A DNA stretch of 64,000 bases from positions 62,001 to 126,000 of the forward strand of contig JBBRYM010000006.1 of assembly GCA_038237625.1 (NCBI GenBank). Reading direction: 5' to 3'. A program made the translations under genes and the position numbers. Below, one piece after another: positions 16,301-25,098 of the stretch. The DNA is from JAWVFM01 sp038237625. GTDB lineage: Bacteria > Actinomycetota > Thermoleophilia > Solirubrobacterales > 70-9. The stretch's first letter is position 1. Each line of letters starts with the position of its first letter. The notes under the pieces were generated by a model that was given only the letters and a program-made list of their open reading frames with translations, was not told where the DNA came from and searched no databases.

Positions 16301-16745
16301 GCGCTTTACCTCGAATCCCATCGAGCTCCCCCGACCGGAGCAGCCGTTTTCTCGCGCCGACCTGATCTTCTACGGGCTAGATCACTCCGGGGACTCGTTC
16401 GAGGGCCGGGTCTACCTCGACGCCCCGCGGCGCCTTCCCGCGGACGCCGGACGCGAACACCCTTCGTATGCCGGCTCCTTTTTCATCTTCGGTCACGGCG
16501 GCTGCTTCGGCGACGTGGGCCATTGCGACGTCCCTCAAGTTCGCGATCCGTTCGATTACCGGCCCCCCCATCAGCTCGAGCCTGCCATCCGCATCGTCAC
16601 CGTGACTGAAGCAGTTCATCGGCTTGTCGAAGCCGGGAAGACCGAGTTCCCGGTGACGATCACCGCGCACACGCCCGGCGGCCGGCCGAATCGGGTCTTG
16701 GCATTCGACGCAGTGCGACTCGCCATTTACGCAGCCGTCACTTAG
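16293..16745 (+). CDS. Tyrosinase companion (split C-terminal domain)
   Basis: About 150 residues from ATG 16293, overlapping the tyrosinase end. 'DLIFYGLDHSGDSFEGRVYL', 'YAGSFFIFGHGGCFGDVGHC' and 'DPFDYRPPHQLEP' resemble the beta-sandwich C-terminal domain of plant-type polyphenol oxidases, which caps or matures the active site. Here it is a separate protein in the same operon. An in-frame ATG at 16257 lies inside the tyrosinase and is less likely. Confidence 0.7.
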   Translation: MRERFTSNPIELPRPEQPFSRADLIFYGLDHSGDSFEGRVYLDAPRRLPADAGREHPSYAGSFFIFGHGGCFGDVGHCDVPQVRDPFDYRPPHQLEPAIRIVTVTEAVHRLVEAGKTEFPVTITAHTPGGRPNRVLAFDAVRLAIYAAVT

Positions 16746-16776
16746 GAACTCGGTCCAAAGAAACCTAGGAGGAGAC

Positions 16777-17499
16777 ATCGACAAGCCGCAGTGGAGGCGG
16801 TCGCGAGGAAACTGGTTCGCCGGTTCACCTGATCGGCTCGCCAAGCTCTACGTAAACCGCTTTGGCACCATCTTCTGGGCGTTGCTGATCGCGGCACTCG
16901 GCGTCGCCCTGATCTGCGCGCTGATCAACCTCTGGCCGGTCGTCGATCCGACCCTCCCGACGAACGCCACCGCCGCCCAGCAAGACTCCGCGGCTCAATC
17001 CCAAAGTACCGTGAGGTTTCTCTGGGGCGCTTTCGACCTATCACTGAACAAGTCGAGCGGATTGCTCGTGCTGGCGATCGTCGCTGGTGCGCTCGGTAGC
17101 TTCGTCCAGGCGAGCCTGGCGTTCGTCTACTGGGTCGGGAATCGCAAGCTCGAGGTGGCTTGGATCTGGTGGTATGGCTTCCGCCTCCTGAGCGGGGCGG
17201 TCCTTGCGCTGATTGTCTATCTCGGCATCCGCGGCGGCCTATTCGGAAGCCAAAACGCGAGTACGGAGGTCAACGCATACGGTACCGCGGCGTTCGCTTC
17301 GCTTGTAGGCCTCTTCTCGAAGCAGGCGATTGCGAAGCTCGGGGAGGTGTTCAATACCCTTTTTCGCACCGACAAGCCAGATTCTGCGGCGATGGACCCG
17401 GGCACTACGCCAGCGGAAGCGAAGCAATCTTTGACGTCGCCGAAGGGCGACGAACCCGGCGTCGCAGACAAGGACACGACGCCACCGGAAGGACAGTAG
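16777..17499 (+). CDS. Membrane protein, hypothetical; possible ATC start
   Basis: About 240 residues with TM helices near 'FWALLIAALGVALICALI', 'GLLVLAIVAGALGSFVQASL' and 'LLSGAVLALIVYLGI', and a charged, Thr/Pro-rich C-terminal tail. The first ordinary start in frame is TTG 16882, which would cut into helix 1. A strong AGGAGG (16767-16772) stands 4 bp before an in-frame ATC at 16777, giving a basic leader 'IDKPQWRRSRGNWF'. Either ATC is used or an ATG was lost. No family recognised. Confidence 0.6.
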   Translation: MDKPQWRRSRGNWFAGSPDRLAKLYVNRFGTIFWALLIAALGVALICALINLWPVVDPTLPTNATAAQQDSAAQSQSTVRFLWGAFDLSLNKSSGLLVLAIVAGALGSFVQASLAFVYWVGNRKLEVAWIWWYGFRLLSGAVLALIVYLGIRGGLFGSQNASTEVNAYGTAAFASLVGLFSKQAIAKLGEVFNTLFRTDKPDSAAMDPGTTPAEAKQSLTSPKGDEPGVADKDTTPPEGQ

Positions 17500-18073
17500 C
17501 CCCGACGCCGCCCGGGGCGAGGGACCGAAGAACCTGGACTAACACCGGCTGGATACGAGATGGCGAGGAGCAACGGCTACGGTCTGGAGCACTAGCGACG
17601 ATCGAGATCGCCGCGAGCACTGAGGTCGCCGAGCCGCAAGCCGTGATGTCGTTGAAGCCCGGCGAGAAGTCGTCGACCAGTTGTGCGGCGGGAGAGCCCT
17701 GCAAACTGGATCCGCTCGTCTCCGGCAACATCAATGATTATTGGCGCGCAGTTGCGCCGTATTCCCAGCTGGCCCTGTATCGCAATTCATGCTTCCTGTG
17801 CCACCCAAGGCACGCTTGCTCCACCGTCCGGCGCGGCCTGCGGTGCGCTCGACAGTACGAAGCCTCAAGCGCCGTCCAGTCTTGGGGCAAGCAACGCGGA
17901 AACGATCGCCGCGAGTTATACGAATCCGTGGCGGAGCTCGACCGGGGCGGATAGTGACGCTGTGCTGTCGATCGGATCAACGACAGTAGAGATCTTGCCT
18001 TCGGCACCCAACCCGTCGCCCGCAGCCGGGGCTAGCGCTGTCTCCGCCCGGCCTCATGACGGTGATGCTGCTC
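17500..18073. other. 570-bp gap, no supported gene
   Basis: Several overlapping frames look partly coding (for example plus-strand 'GTLAPPSGAACGALDS' and 'CAAGEPCKLDPLVSGNIND') but none has start, RBS and domain together. Probably decayed coding DNA. Confidence 0.4.
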
Positions 18074-19564
18074 TCAGGGCTGGCCAGGAGGCAATCCGGC
18101 GGCACGCATGGCGATCGAAACGGCAGTGACGTCATCTGCTAGATCGGTGAGCTCCTGTCGATGGCCAGCGCCGTCACCCCGCGTTGAGGCCTGGCCCTGC
18201 TCGGCGCTTCGTCGAGCACGCCGGCCCGCGCGACGCCACTCCTCGACGGCGCGATGCAGGTTGCCGCGGTCGGGTGTCTCCGCCCGCGGCGTCTCATCCA
18301 AAACGAGACCGAGGTGATTGGCCTCTTCGATGCGTCGGTGTCCGACCTGTGCCGACATGGCGGCGACTGCCTCCTGGGAGGCAAACCGCAGAAGGATGGT
18401 CTTGATCAGGCTGGTGTGGTCAAAGAGGTCTTTGCAGACGAAGTTCCGTACGCGTGGCCCGGCAATTAGTGCCGGCACTCGGACACCGAGGGTCTTGTAG
18501 GGCGAGCCGTCATCGACCACCGGGGGCTCAACGTGGTCAAAGAAGCCGCCGTGCTCGTCGTAGGTGACGACGAGTAACGTGTCTTGCCAATCCGGGCTGT
18601 TGACGAGCGCGTCGTAGACCTCGAAAACCAGCTCTTGTCCGGCCCGTACGTCCGAGGGCGGGTGATCGTCATTTGAATTCGGATCGAGGACGCTGAGGTC
18701 GACGAAATTCGGATCGATCCAGGAGACATCTCGCAGATCACCTTTGGCGGCATCGTCAAGAAAGCTGTCGTGAGTCTGGATCAGCGACTCCGCGGCCTCG
18801 GTGACGAAACTGACGCGGTGTCGGTCGAAGTAGGCAAAGTTGTCACGATGTTCAAGGAACTTGCGGTACTCAGGATCCGCAGCCCGCAGAGTTGCCGGAT
18901 CGTGCGAGTACCAGCGCCACTGATGATCTTCCAGGTGGCGAGTGAAGGCGCTGACCTCAAAGATGGGCAGGTTCTCAAGCCGGCTGACGTCGACCAGGTG
19001 CGCGAGGTGCCGCAGGAGCCCGCTCTTGGCACCAACCGTCTCTGAGGTCTTCGCGGCCAAGGCGTAGCAGCGGTTGAGCCAGGTGTCGCCCGGAATCGAC
19101 GCATGCCACGAGTCACAGACGCAGTAGTTCGTGGCTAGGTGGTGATAGACCGGCAGATGCTCACCGGTGTAGTAGCCCATAGGGAAGTCGCGGTACCGCT
19201 GGTCCGTTAGCTCGATCTTGTGGTGCCGCTTGTCGAAGCGCGTATCGAGAAAGTTCGTGATGAAGCCGCGGTTCTTGCCTTCAAGCTGCTTCGCGACGCA
19301 GTCCGGCCCGTGGCACGGGTCAAGGATCTTTCCAGTCAGATCCTCGCTGGGGTGAAAGACGGTCTCGTCGGCTCCCCATTGGAAGACTGGTCGCTCCTCA
19401 CCCTCGTCGTCGGGATTCGTTTCATTGCCGGTCAGGCCTTCGACCTCGGGAAGGCCTCCCATCGTCAGGTAGCCAAGCATCTGATCGAAGGAGCGGTTTT
19501 CCATCATCAAGACCACGATGTGCTCAATGTCGTTTAGCCGAGCCAGCGCATCCGTGTCGTTCAC
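18074..19564 (-). CDS. Phosphoesterase family (phospholipase C-like) protein
   Basis: 496 residues. The acid-phosphatase/phospholipase C superfamily is shown by 'HIVVLMMENRSFDQMLGYL' (metal and nucleophile region), 'SIPGDTWLNRCYAL', 'SWIDPNFVD', 'LLVVTYDEHGGFFDHVEPP' (DEHGGFFDH metal ligands) and 'DHTSLIKTIL'. There is no Tat or Sec signal, unlike many secreted members. The C-terminal 70 residues are low-complexity and basic. Substrate unknown. It is separated by about 100 bp from the ThiF gene on the same strand. Confidence 0.9.
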   Translation of the reverse strand: MNDTDALARLNDIEHIVVLMMENRSFDQMLGYLTMGGLPEVEGLTGNETNPDDEGEERPVFQWGADETVFHPSEDLTGKILDPCHGPDCVAKQLEGKNRGFITNFLDTRFDKRHHKIELTDQRYRDFPMGYYTGEHLPVYHHLATNYCVCDSWHASIPGDTWLNRCYALAAKTSETVGAKSGLLRHLAHLVDVSRLENLPIFEVSAFTRHLEDHQWRWYSHDPATLRAADPEYRKFLEHRDNFAYFDRHRVSFVTEAAESLIQTHDSFLDDAAKGDLRDVSWIDPNFVDLSVLDPNSNDDHPPSDVRAGQELVFEVYDALVNSPDWQDTLLVVTYDEHGGFFDHVEPPVVDDGSPYKTLGVRVPALIAGPRVRNFVCKDLFDHTSLIKTILLRFASQEAVAAMSAQVGHRRIEEANHLGLVLDETPRAETPDRGNLHRAVEEWRRAGRRARRSAEQGQASTRGDGAGHRQELTDLADDVTAVSIAMRAAGLPPGQP

Positions 19565-19669
19565 CAGGTTTCTCCTCGCGGCCTTCGCATGAGGTGATTA
19601 CTCAGGACATCTAGACTATAACGACGCCTGAAGCGACTTCGTCCCGTGGCGGAGATGGGATGCGGGGAC

Positions 19670-20800
19670 TCAGAGTGCCTCTAGCGAGGTGCGGCAGTCG
19701 GGACAGTTCGGATCGCGGTGGACCCTTTCGAATTCACAGCCGAGTGTGCGGACGTCGAGGATCCACGCCTGCCCGACGGTCGCTGGCCGACATGCTCCGC
19801 CGAGGAGATGGATTACCTCCATCGCGAGAATCGAGCCGACGAGCCCGGAGGCCGCACCGAGGGTCGACGCTGGGTTGCTGTCACGGGCTCTGACCGCCGC
19901 GACCTCATCAAACAACGGGAAGCTGGCCCGAGCTTGAGTCTCCAGGCAGGCCTGGCAAGCGCTCTCGCCAGGCAAGACCATCGGCCCTATCCGAATCTGA
20001 GGCAGAAACTGGCCAGCGCTGATGTAAGGCAATCTCGCTTTCAGGCAGCACGAATTGATCCAGCCGGGAAGGCGGTCGGGAGGGCGATCGGCGGTAGCAA
20101 CAAGGACGTCGGCGCCGCTAACGAGAGCGCTGAGTCGTTCGGCGGAATCGATCTCCTTCGCGATCGAGACGACGTCGAGGTTGGCGTTGTGAACCTTGAG
20201 CGCCGCCGCCGCGGCGTTGACCTTGAGCAGTCCGATATCCGACTCGGAGAAGAGCAACTGACGGTTGAGGTTGCTGAGCTCAACTCGGTCGTCGTCAATA
20301 AGGAGAATTCGTCCAATGCCCGCGGCGGCGAGCGCACTCGCCGCCCACGAGCCGAGGCCGCCACATCCGAGGATGGCGACGGTGCCGCGATCGAGACGCC
20401 GTTGGATGGCTGGACCCGAGCTGTGACGGTCGGCCAGATCGGCGAAATAGATCAGTTGGCGATCGAACCGCTTGCGTTCGTAGTCGGTTAGGAGGTCATC
20501 GTCAGCCCGACGCTCGAGCAACCCAAGAACCGCTAGGTCATCGAGAGCGTCGTCGATGGTTCGCGAACTCACTCCCGCGGCGCGAGCCAGCGAGACGCGG
20601 TCGACCCATCCCCGATGCAGTGCCTCGATGATCCGCCGTTCGTGCCTCGCAGGCATGCCCAGCACGAAGTCGTCGCCCAGCCCGCTGCGCAGTAGATAGA
20701 GACAACCATCCGAGGCCGCGATCGGCTGGAGGGAGCGCTTTAGCCGAAACTGCTGGAAAGGGGGCGGTCGCGCACCGGGCGCGCAACCGCCCTCCGCCAT
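19670..20800 (-). CDS. RRE-ThiF fusion, E1-like adenylating enzyme (RiPP-type)
   Basis: 376 residues from ATG 20800, which overlaps the stop of a 20-residue peptide gene. Residues about 30-105 look like a PqqD/RRE winged helix ('DGCLYLLRSGLGDDFVLGMP', 'LARAAGVSSRTIDDALDDLA'). The ThiF domain follows: 'VAILGCGGLGSW' (141-152), 'DDDRVELSNLNRQLLF' (169-184), zinc Cys282/Cys285 and Cys366/Cys369. MccB- and PaaA-like enzymes of this build adenylate or cyclise short peptides. The neighbouring peptide and methyltransferase suggest a RiPP pathway. The frame is open further upstream but that part overlaps the peptide gene. Confidence 0.82.
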   Translation of the reverse strand: MAEGGCAPGARPPPFQQFRLKRSLQPIAASDGCLYLLRSGLGDDFVLGMPARHERRIIEALHRGWVDRVSLARAAGVSSRTIDDALDDLAVLGLLERRADDDLLTDYERKRFDRQLIYFADLADRHSSGPAIQRRLDRGTVAILGCGGLGSWAASALAAAGIGRILLIDDDRVELSNLNRQLLFSESDIGLLKVNAAAAALKVHNANLDVVSIAKEIDSAERLSALVSGADVLVATADRPPDRLPGWINSCCLKARLPYISAGQFLPQIRIGPMVLPGESACQACLETQARASFPLFDEVAAVRARDSNPASTLGAASGLVGSILAMEVIHLLGGACRPATVGQAWILDVRTLGCEFERVHRDPNCPDCRTSLEAL

Positions 20801-20862
20801 CAGGCTCCCTTCCAGATTGTCGCGCCGGGCGCGACTGGCTTCTGGAGCTTCTCGAGCTTCAC
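20800..20862 (-). CDS. 20-residue precursor-like peptide
   Basis: GTG 20862, preceded by a near-perfect Shine-Dalgarno AGGAGGTGA with 6-base spacing. It encodes MKLEKLQKPV followed by APGATIWKGA and ends in TGA overlapping the ThiF ATG (TGATG). It lies 11 bp after the methyltransferase stop. Length, amphipathic charged leader and single core-like C-terminal half suit a substrate of the RRE-ThiF enzyme. The strong RBS and double coupling argue it is translated; its role as precursor is inference. Confidence 0.65.
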   Translation of the reverse strand: MKLEKLQKPVAPGATIWKGA

Positions 20863-20873
20863 TTGTCACCTCC

Positions 20874-21671
20874 TTAATCGGTCGCTTTGGCAAGGTGGAT
20901 GGCCTTGGTGTGACGAAGCTCCTCGAGTGGCTGCTCGAGCTCGGCGTCGAGGCCGTGGCCGTGGACGTCGACGGCTGTGAGCCCGGCCTGTGACAAGGCA
21001 GCGGCGACTTCGTCGGCTGAGAAGTGGCGCTGACGGTGAACCGCCGGACTCAGCTCTGGCTCATCGAGAAACTCGAGAACCGCCTCGACGGTCGAACCGG
21101 CCGGCGTCGACTTGGTGGCCCCGCCACGCCAGCGCAGCCGGCCAGCTTCGACCGTGAGCTCCTCAGTTGAGGCAAAGAAGGTCCGGTAGCTGTAGAGGGT
21201 GTTTGTGTCGAAGAGAGCTACGCCGCCGGGGGCCAGATTCCGCTCGAAGCCACGAAAGACTTGGACTAGCTCATGCCGATTGCCGAGGTAATTGATGGCG
21301 TCATCGAGACAAACGATCAGGTTGAACTGCCCTAGCCGTGGCAGGCGACGCATGTCCAGCAGTTGAAGCTGAGCGCGGTCGCCCGCCTTCGCGCGGGCCC
21401 GATCCAACATGCGCTTGGAGATGTCGCAGCCGCAGACCGTCCACCCGTCCTCGAGGAGCGGCATGAAGCTCTTGCCGGTGCCACAAGCCACATCCAAGAC
21501 ACGCGTGCCGCGCAGCCCGCAAGAGCGCGCCGCCGGAAGGAGGCGGCTCAACCACAGCTTGTAGTTGTGGTGCGCGGTAAACGCGTCATAGAACGGGGCC
21601 GTGCGCTCGTAGGCGAGCTCCGCCGATGTGTTCTCGCGCGCCACATCGATAAAGACCTCCCGATTACTCAA
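20874..21671 (-). CDS. SAM-dependent methyltransferase
   Basis: 265 residues, class I Rossmann methyltransferase: motif I 'VLDVACGTGKSF' (58-69), 'CGCDISKRML' after strand 2, and 'LIVCLDDAINYL' as the post-III strand. It heads the operon with the 20-residue peptide and the ThiF enzyme, so the peptide or its adenylated product is a plausible substrate. Its ATG is only 35 bp from the divergent sigma-factor start at 21707, implying a shared control region. Confidence 0.85.
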   Translation of the reverse strand: MSNREVFIDVARENTSAELAYERTAPFYDAFTAHHNYKLWLSRLLPAARSCGLRGTRVLDVACGTGKSFMPLLEDGWTVCGCDISKRMLDRARAKAGDRAQLQLLDMRRLPRLGQFNLIVCLDDAINYLGNRHELVQVFRGFERNLAPGGVALFDTNTLYSYRTFFASTEELTVEAGRLRWRGGATKSTPAGSTVEAVLEFLDEPELSPAVHRQRHFSADEVAAALSQAGLTAVDVHGHGLDAELEQPLEELRHTKAIHLAKATD

Positions 21672-21706
21672 AAACGTTTCACCAACGAACGTGATCTGGT
21701 TGGCGG

Positions 21707-22222
21707 ATGGGCAGGGGCCTCGCTGCGGAAGGTAGGGGCCAGCATCCGTCGTGGGAGGAGATCCGGGCGCGCCTCCTTCCGACAGCTCGTCGTTATTGCC
21801 GGGACCCTCGCGACGCCGAGGACGTGCTGCAGGAGGCGCTCGCTCGCGCCTGGCGGTACCGAGACAAATTGCGAGAGTCAGATCTGCTCTGGCCGTGGCT
21901 CAGGGCGATCGTCCGCAACGAAGCGCTGCGAGCCAACGGGCACCAGCAGCTCGAACATCTTGGAGAAGCGGACTACGCCGAGCGCCAGGGTCAAGACGAC
22001 GATCGTTTGGGAGCGGTCCCGATGCGCGTCGACATCCAGACCGCTTTGCGCCGGCTAACGCCCGAGCAGCGGCTCCTGCTTGCGCTCAGATATGAGAGGG
22101 ATCTAACGCAGGGAGGGATCGCTCGTGTTCTTCGGATGCCTGAAGGTACCGTTAAGGTCCAGCTTCACCGAGCCCGCCGCAGGCTTGCGAAGGAACTTGG
22201 CGCCGATGGCTTCCTCGACTGA
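21707..22222 (+). CDS. ECF-type RNA polymerase sigma factor
   Basis: 171 residues. Region 2 'ARRYCRDPRDAEDVLQEALARAW' (as ARRYCRDPRDAEDVLQEA) and region 4 'LTPEQRLLLALRYERDLTQG' with the HTH 'GIARVLRMPEGTVKVQLHRARRRL'. It is divergent from the methyltransferase-peptide-ThiF operon and overlaps the following ArsR-like gene, so the pair may control that operon. No anti-sigma gene is adjacent. Confidence 0.87.
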   Translation: MGRGLAAEGRGQHPSWEEIRARLLPTARRYCRDPRDAEDVLQEALARAWRYRDKLRESDLLWPWLRAIVRNEALRANGHQQLEHLGEADYAERQGQDDDRLGAVPMRVDIQTALRRLTPEQRLLLALRYERDLTQGGIARVLRMPEGTVKVQLHRARRRLAKELGADGFLD

Positions 22223-22811
22223 AAACCTCATTGACGCAGCGCTGATCAAGGCGATCGCCCATCCCCTCCGGCAGCGCCTCCTGAACGCTCTGGCGGGCGG
22301 GGTAGCCAGCCCCGCACAGCTGGCCAAGGACCTTGGGGAGCGACTTCAGAATGTCTCTTACCACATGCGCATCCTCGAGAAGTACGGCGCCATCGAGCTT
22401 GTTGACACCAGGCCGGTGCGGGGCGCTCTGGAGCACTTCTACCGCGCTAGTGCCCGACCGTTCGTTGATGACGAGCATTGGGAACAAATCCCCCTGGCCA
22501 CGCGGCGTGGGCTGTTCGACCACCTCTTGCAACAGATCTGGGATCACGTCGTAGCTGCAGCCCGCGAGGGCGGTTTCGATGAGCCCCGGACTCACGTCAG
22601 TTGGATGCCGCTCGAGCTGGACGAAGAGGGCTACACGGAACTCGTTGATCTCTTCGCGAAGGCACTTGAGCGCGTGATGGAGCTCCACGCTGAGGCCGCT
22701 ACGAGATTGGCGGGCTCTGAGGGCCCGGCGCCCCACGTGGTCGAGACCGCGATAATGCACTATCACCGTGCGACGGATGCTTCCGGGGAGCGGCCGCGGA
22801 CCAAGCAGTAG
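22206..22811 (+). CDS. ArsR-like winged-helix regulator
   Basis: 201 residues from ATG 22206, overlapping the sigma gene by 17 bp. The N-terminal winged helix ('AIAHPLRQRLLNAL', 'SPAQLAKDLGERLQNVSYHM', 'LEKYGAIELVDTRPVRGALE') is followed by an all-helical C-terminal part. Residues of a metal site are not evident, so this is more like the larger HTH_20 regulators with a ligand or dimer domain. Signals unknown. Confidence 0.82.
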   Translation: MASSTENLIDAALIKAIAHPLRQRLLNALAGGVASPAQLAKDLGERLQNVSYHMRILEKYGAIELVDTRPVRGALEHFYRASARPFVDDEHWEQIPLATRRGLFDHLLQQIWDHVVAAAREGGFDEPRTHVSWMPLELDEEGYTELVDLFAKALERVMELHAEAATRLAGSEGPAPHVVETAIMHYHRATDASGERPRTKQ

Positions 22812-23138
22812 GTCCTTCGCCCGGCTTCCGTGGGTGATCCGGTCCTCGCCGGAGCTTGCGACAAGCTCCTAGCGTCTATCAGGTGCGCGCAGCGGATAGA
22901 CCAATTGCCCATGTATTCACGGAGGGCTATCTGGACGAGACAACCAGAGGAATGCCCCTTTGACCAGGTCTAGCTGCTCACTCAGCGACAAGCAATACTA
23001 GCGTAGGCCCAGTTTTTGTCAAGAAACCTCGTGTAATCGCGGACGCTGGAGCCAAGTCCGCTGGTTGCACGCCCGGCGCGGTGAGCCAGCGCCACCATCG
23101 AGTTGGCGATGGTCGTCACGAGCGCGGCAGGAGCCACG
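22812..23138. other. Intergenic, no clear gene
   Basis: A 61-residue minus-strand frame (22982-23167, 'APAALVTTIANSMVALAHRA') overlaps the 3' end of the next gene and may be a lost C-terminus of it, but there is no direct support. Confidence 0.4.
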
Positions 23139-23621
23139 CTAGCGTAGATCTTTGCTCGGTCCTCCAACCGACTTCGCGGTCCCGGGACTGATTCGGATCA
23201 CCCGGCCGGGAGCGCGGCGAGCCGATCCGGAGTCCGCGGGGGGCGGCGCCGGAGTAGCGGTCTGTGGGGTCAGGACGATCGTGCCCTCCGGAAGGCGGCG
23301 AGCGGACTTGGACTCTGACTGCGGAGGAGGTGCGGGTGTGGCGGTTTCGGGAGTTAGGACTACGGTCCCACCTCCGAAGACTCCAGTTGTCTTGCCGACC
23401 GCGTATCCGGTGGGGAGGGCGAGGAACGCCGCGGCGGTGAAGACCACACGTCGAGAGGGCCGGTGGCGTCCGCTCCCCACCAGGGCCCAAGACTGGTGGG
23501 GGTCGGAACCTCGTTCCGCGTCGACCGTGTCCATGAGTCTGGTGCGCGCACGCTGCGCTCCTGTTCCGTTGCGCGACGATGTACTTGCTCTGAAGCTGCG
23601 AATCAGGTCGATCTCATTCAT
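23139..23621 (-). CDS. Membrane-anchored partner of the ECF sigma factor, probably shortened
   Basis: 160 residues. A soluble N-terminus, one TM helix ('VVFTAAAFLALPTGYAVG', about 60-77) and an outer tail with two copies of a 'VLTPxTATPAPPP' repeat. It overlaps the sigma gene upstream by 1 bp. Position and topology suit an anti-sigma or sigma-linked membrane protein, but no zinc HxxxCxxC motif is seen. Typical relatives are longer, so this one may be cut. Confidence 0.6.
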   Translation of the reverse strand: MNEIDLIRSFRASTSSRNGTGAQRARTRLMDTVDAERGSDPHQSWALVGSGRHRPSRRVVFTAAAFLALPTGYAVGKTTGVFGGGTVVLTPETATPAPPPQSESKSARRLPEGTIVLTPQTATPAPPPADSGSARRAPGRVIRISPGTAKSVGGPSKDLR

Positions 23622-24223
23622 CAGGCGCTCTCCCGGTAGACGGTCCCTTCATTCGGTCTTGTCCGTTCCCCTTCGAGAAGTTCACGCACCTGCTTTCGCC
23701 CTCGTGCCAGGCGAGAGCGGACGGTGCCGACGGGAATCCCCAGTGCTCTCGAGATTTCGGCGTAGGAGAGGTCAGCGCAGGCGTAGAGAAACAAGACGTC
23801 TCGATCCCGGTGCTTTAGCGAGCGGACTGCGTTCGCCAGCTGCGACGCGAGGTCGGCCGGCATCGCATGCGCGTCGCTCTCGTTAGGACGCCGGGAGAGC
23901 TCCGACGCGGCGCGAGCATAGGCTCGGAGCTCCCTGTGCTCCTGGCGTCGATGGCGGCGCAGGAGGTTCACCGCGATCCCGAAAAGCCACGGAAGAGCGC
24001 TTGCATAGGTAGCGTCGTAGGCGGTTCGACGCCGAAACGCGACCACGAATGTTTCGGCGGCCAAGTCATCGGCGCGCGACGTATCTATCCGGCGCCCGAG
24101 GTAGTCGCGAATCGCCGCATAATGGCGATCGAAGATGACCGCGAATCGTTCCGGCTCCCCTACCGAAGCGAGGATCTCCTCAGCATCCGCGGTGGACTCG
24201 CTCACGGTAGTTCTTGCCCGCAC
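23621..24223 (-). CDS. ECF-type sigma factor
   Basis: 200 residues. Region 2 is visible in 'FDRHYAAIRDYLGRRIDTS' and 'DLAAETFVVAFRRR', with 'LPWLFGIAVNLLRRHRR'. Region 4 is 'LKHRDRDVLFLYACADLSYA' with HTH 'EISRALGIPVGTVRSRLARG'. It is coupled to the membrane protein gene that follows. Confidence 0.9.
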   Translation of the reverse strand: MRARTTVSESTADAEEILASVGEPERFAVIFDRHYAAIRDYLGRRIDTSRADDLAAETFVVAFRRRTAYDATYASALPWLFGIAVNLLRRHRRQEHRELRAYARAASELSRRPNESDAHAMPADLASQLANAVRSLKHRDRDVLFLYACADLSYAEISRALGIPVGTVRSRLARGRKQVRELLEGERTRPNEGTVYRESA

Positions 24224-24322
24224 GCCGCGTTGAAGTTCACGCGCCGAGTTGGCGCCGGCCCCAGGCTGCCTCGTACGAAGCAGCGCTGGGGCCGAGCAAA
24301 GGCGACGCCAATCAGACGAGGC

Positions 24323-24859
24323 TCAGCAATTCGAGTTGGATATCCCGATCTTGAACCTATCGCTGTCGGCGATACTCGGATCCTCACCGCCCGCATTGAG
24401 GCACTTGGTGACAATCAGAGCGGTTCCGAGTTCCACCTTGCGGCTCGCACAGCGGTTCTTCGCGGAGTTGAAGTACAGCCCAGCTCCAAGGATGTAGAAC
24501 CATCCCCTTCCTCCGAACTCCGTGCAATCAGCCACCACCTTGGTACTGCCTTGGTAGTTGGTCGACGACCAGAAGCAGACCCTTCCATCTCCGCAGGCGC
24601 TTGCATCAGCGGCGGTCACGCCGACGAGTGACGGAGCCGTCCGCTTGGCGACTGACCCGTCGTTTGCCGGCGCCGGGGCTGTTAGGGCAGAGTCCCGAGA
24701 TAGGTTTACGACCCTCTGCGCCGGTGTTCCAGCTGTGCCTTGTGCTTGGGCGGATTCGATAGCGGCACCTGTCGCACCGATCATCACGGCGATCGCTACC
24801 GCCAAAGAACCACCAATCCGACGTACTTGGCTTCCGCCGCACCCGAATGAATGAAGCAC
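24323..24859 (-). CDS. Secreted peptidase-inhibitor I36-like protein
   Basis: 178 residues. A signal peptide ('IGGSLAVAIAVMIGATGAAI', cleavage near AQA) and a C-terminal domain starting 'ACGDGRVCFWSSTNYQGSTK', typical of the I36/beta-gamma-crystallin group of Streptomyces-type metallopeptidase inhibitors. Several Cys suggest disulfides. It probably works outside the cell; target unknown. Confidence 0.75.
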   Translation of the reverse strand: MLHSFGCGGSQVRRIGGSLAVAIAVMIGATGAAIESAQAQGTAGTPAQRVVNLSRDSALTAPAPANDGSVAKRTAPSLVGVTAADASACGDGRVCFWSSTNYQGSTKVVADCTEFGGRGWFYILGAGLYFNSAKNRCASRKVELGTALIVTKCLNAGGEDPSIADSDRFKIGISNSNC

Positions 24860-25098
24860 GATTCGCGACCCTCCTTGTCTGTCGAGGCGTCACGCCGTGG
24901 GCGCGGCGCCTACGTGCTCTTTCCTCCTCTTCTCGCGGCCTACGCCCGCCAGAAAGACGAGTCAAGATATTTCGATAAGTCAATCTATCTAGAGTACGGA
25001 CCGGCGTTTCATCGATTCTCGCAATTTCCGACTTCTTTGCGAGATCTGAGGCTGCGGACAAGGGCCTTCGAATCAGTCGACGACCCGAGCCCAAGTTC
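24860..25098. other. Intergenic, no gene seen
   Basis: Low coding character; only the tail of an open plus-strand frame that runs into the selD fragment. Confidence 0.4.
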
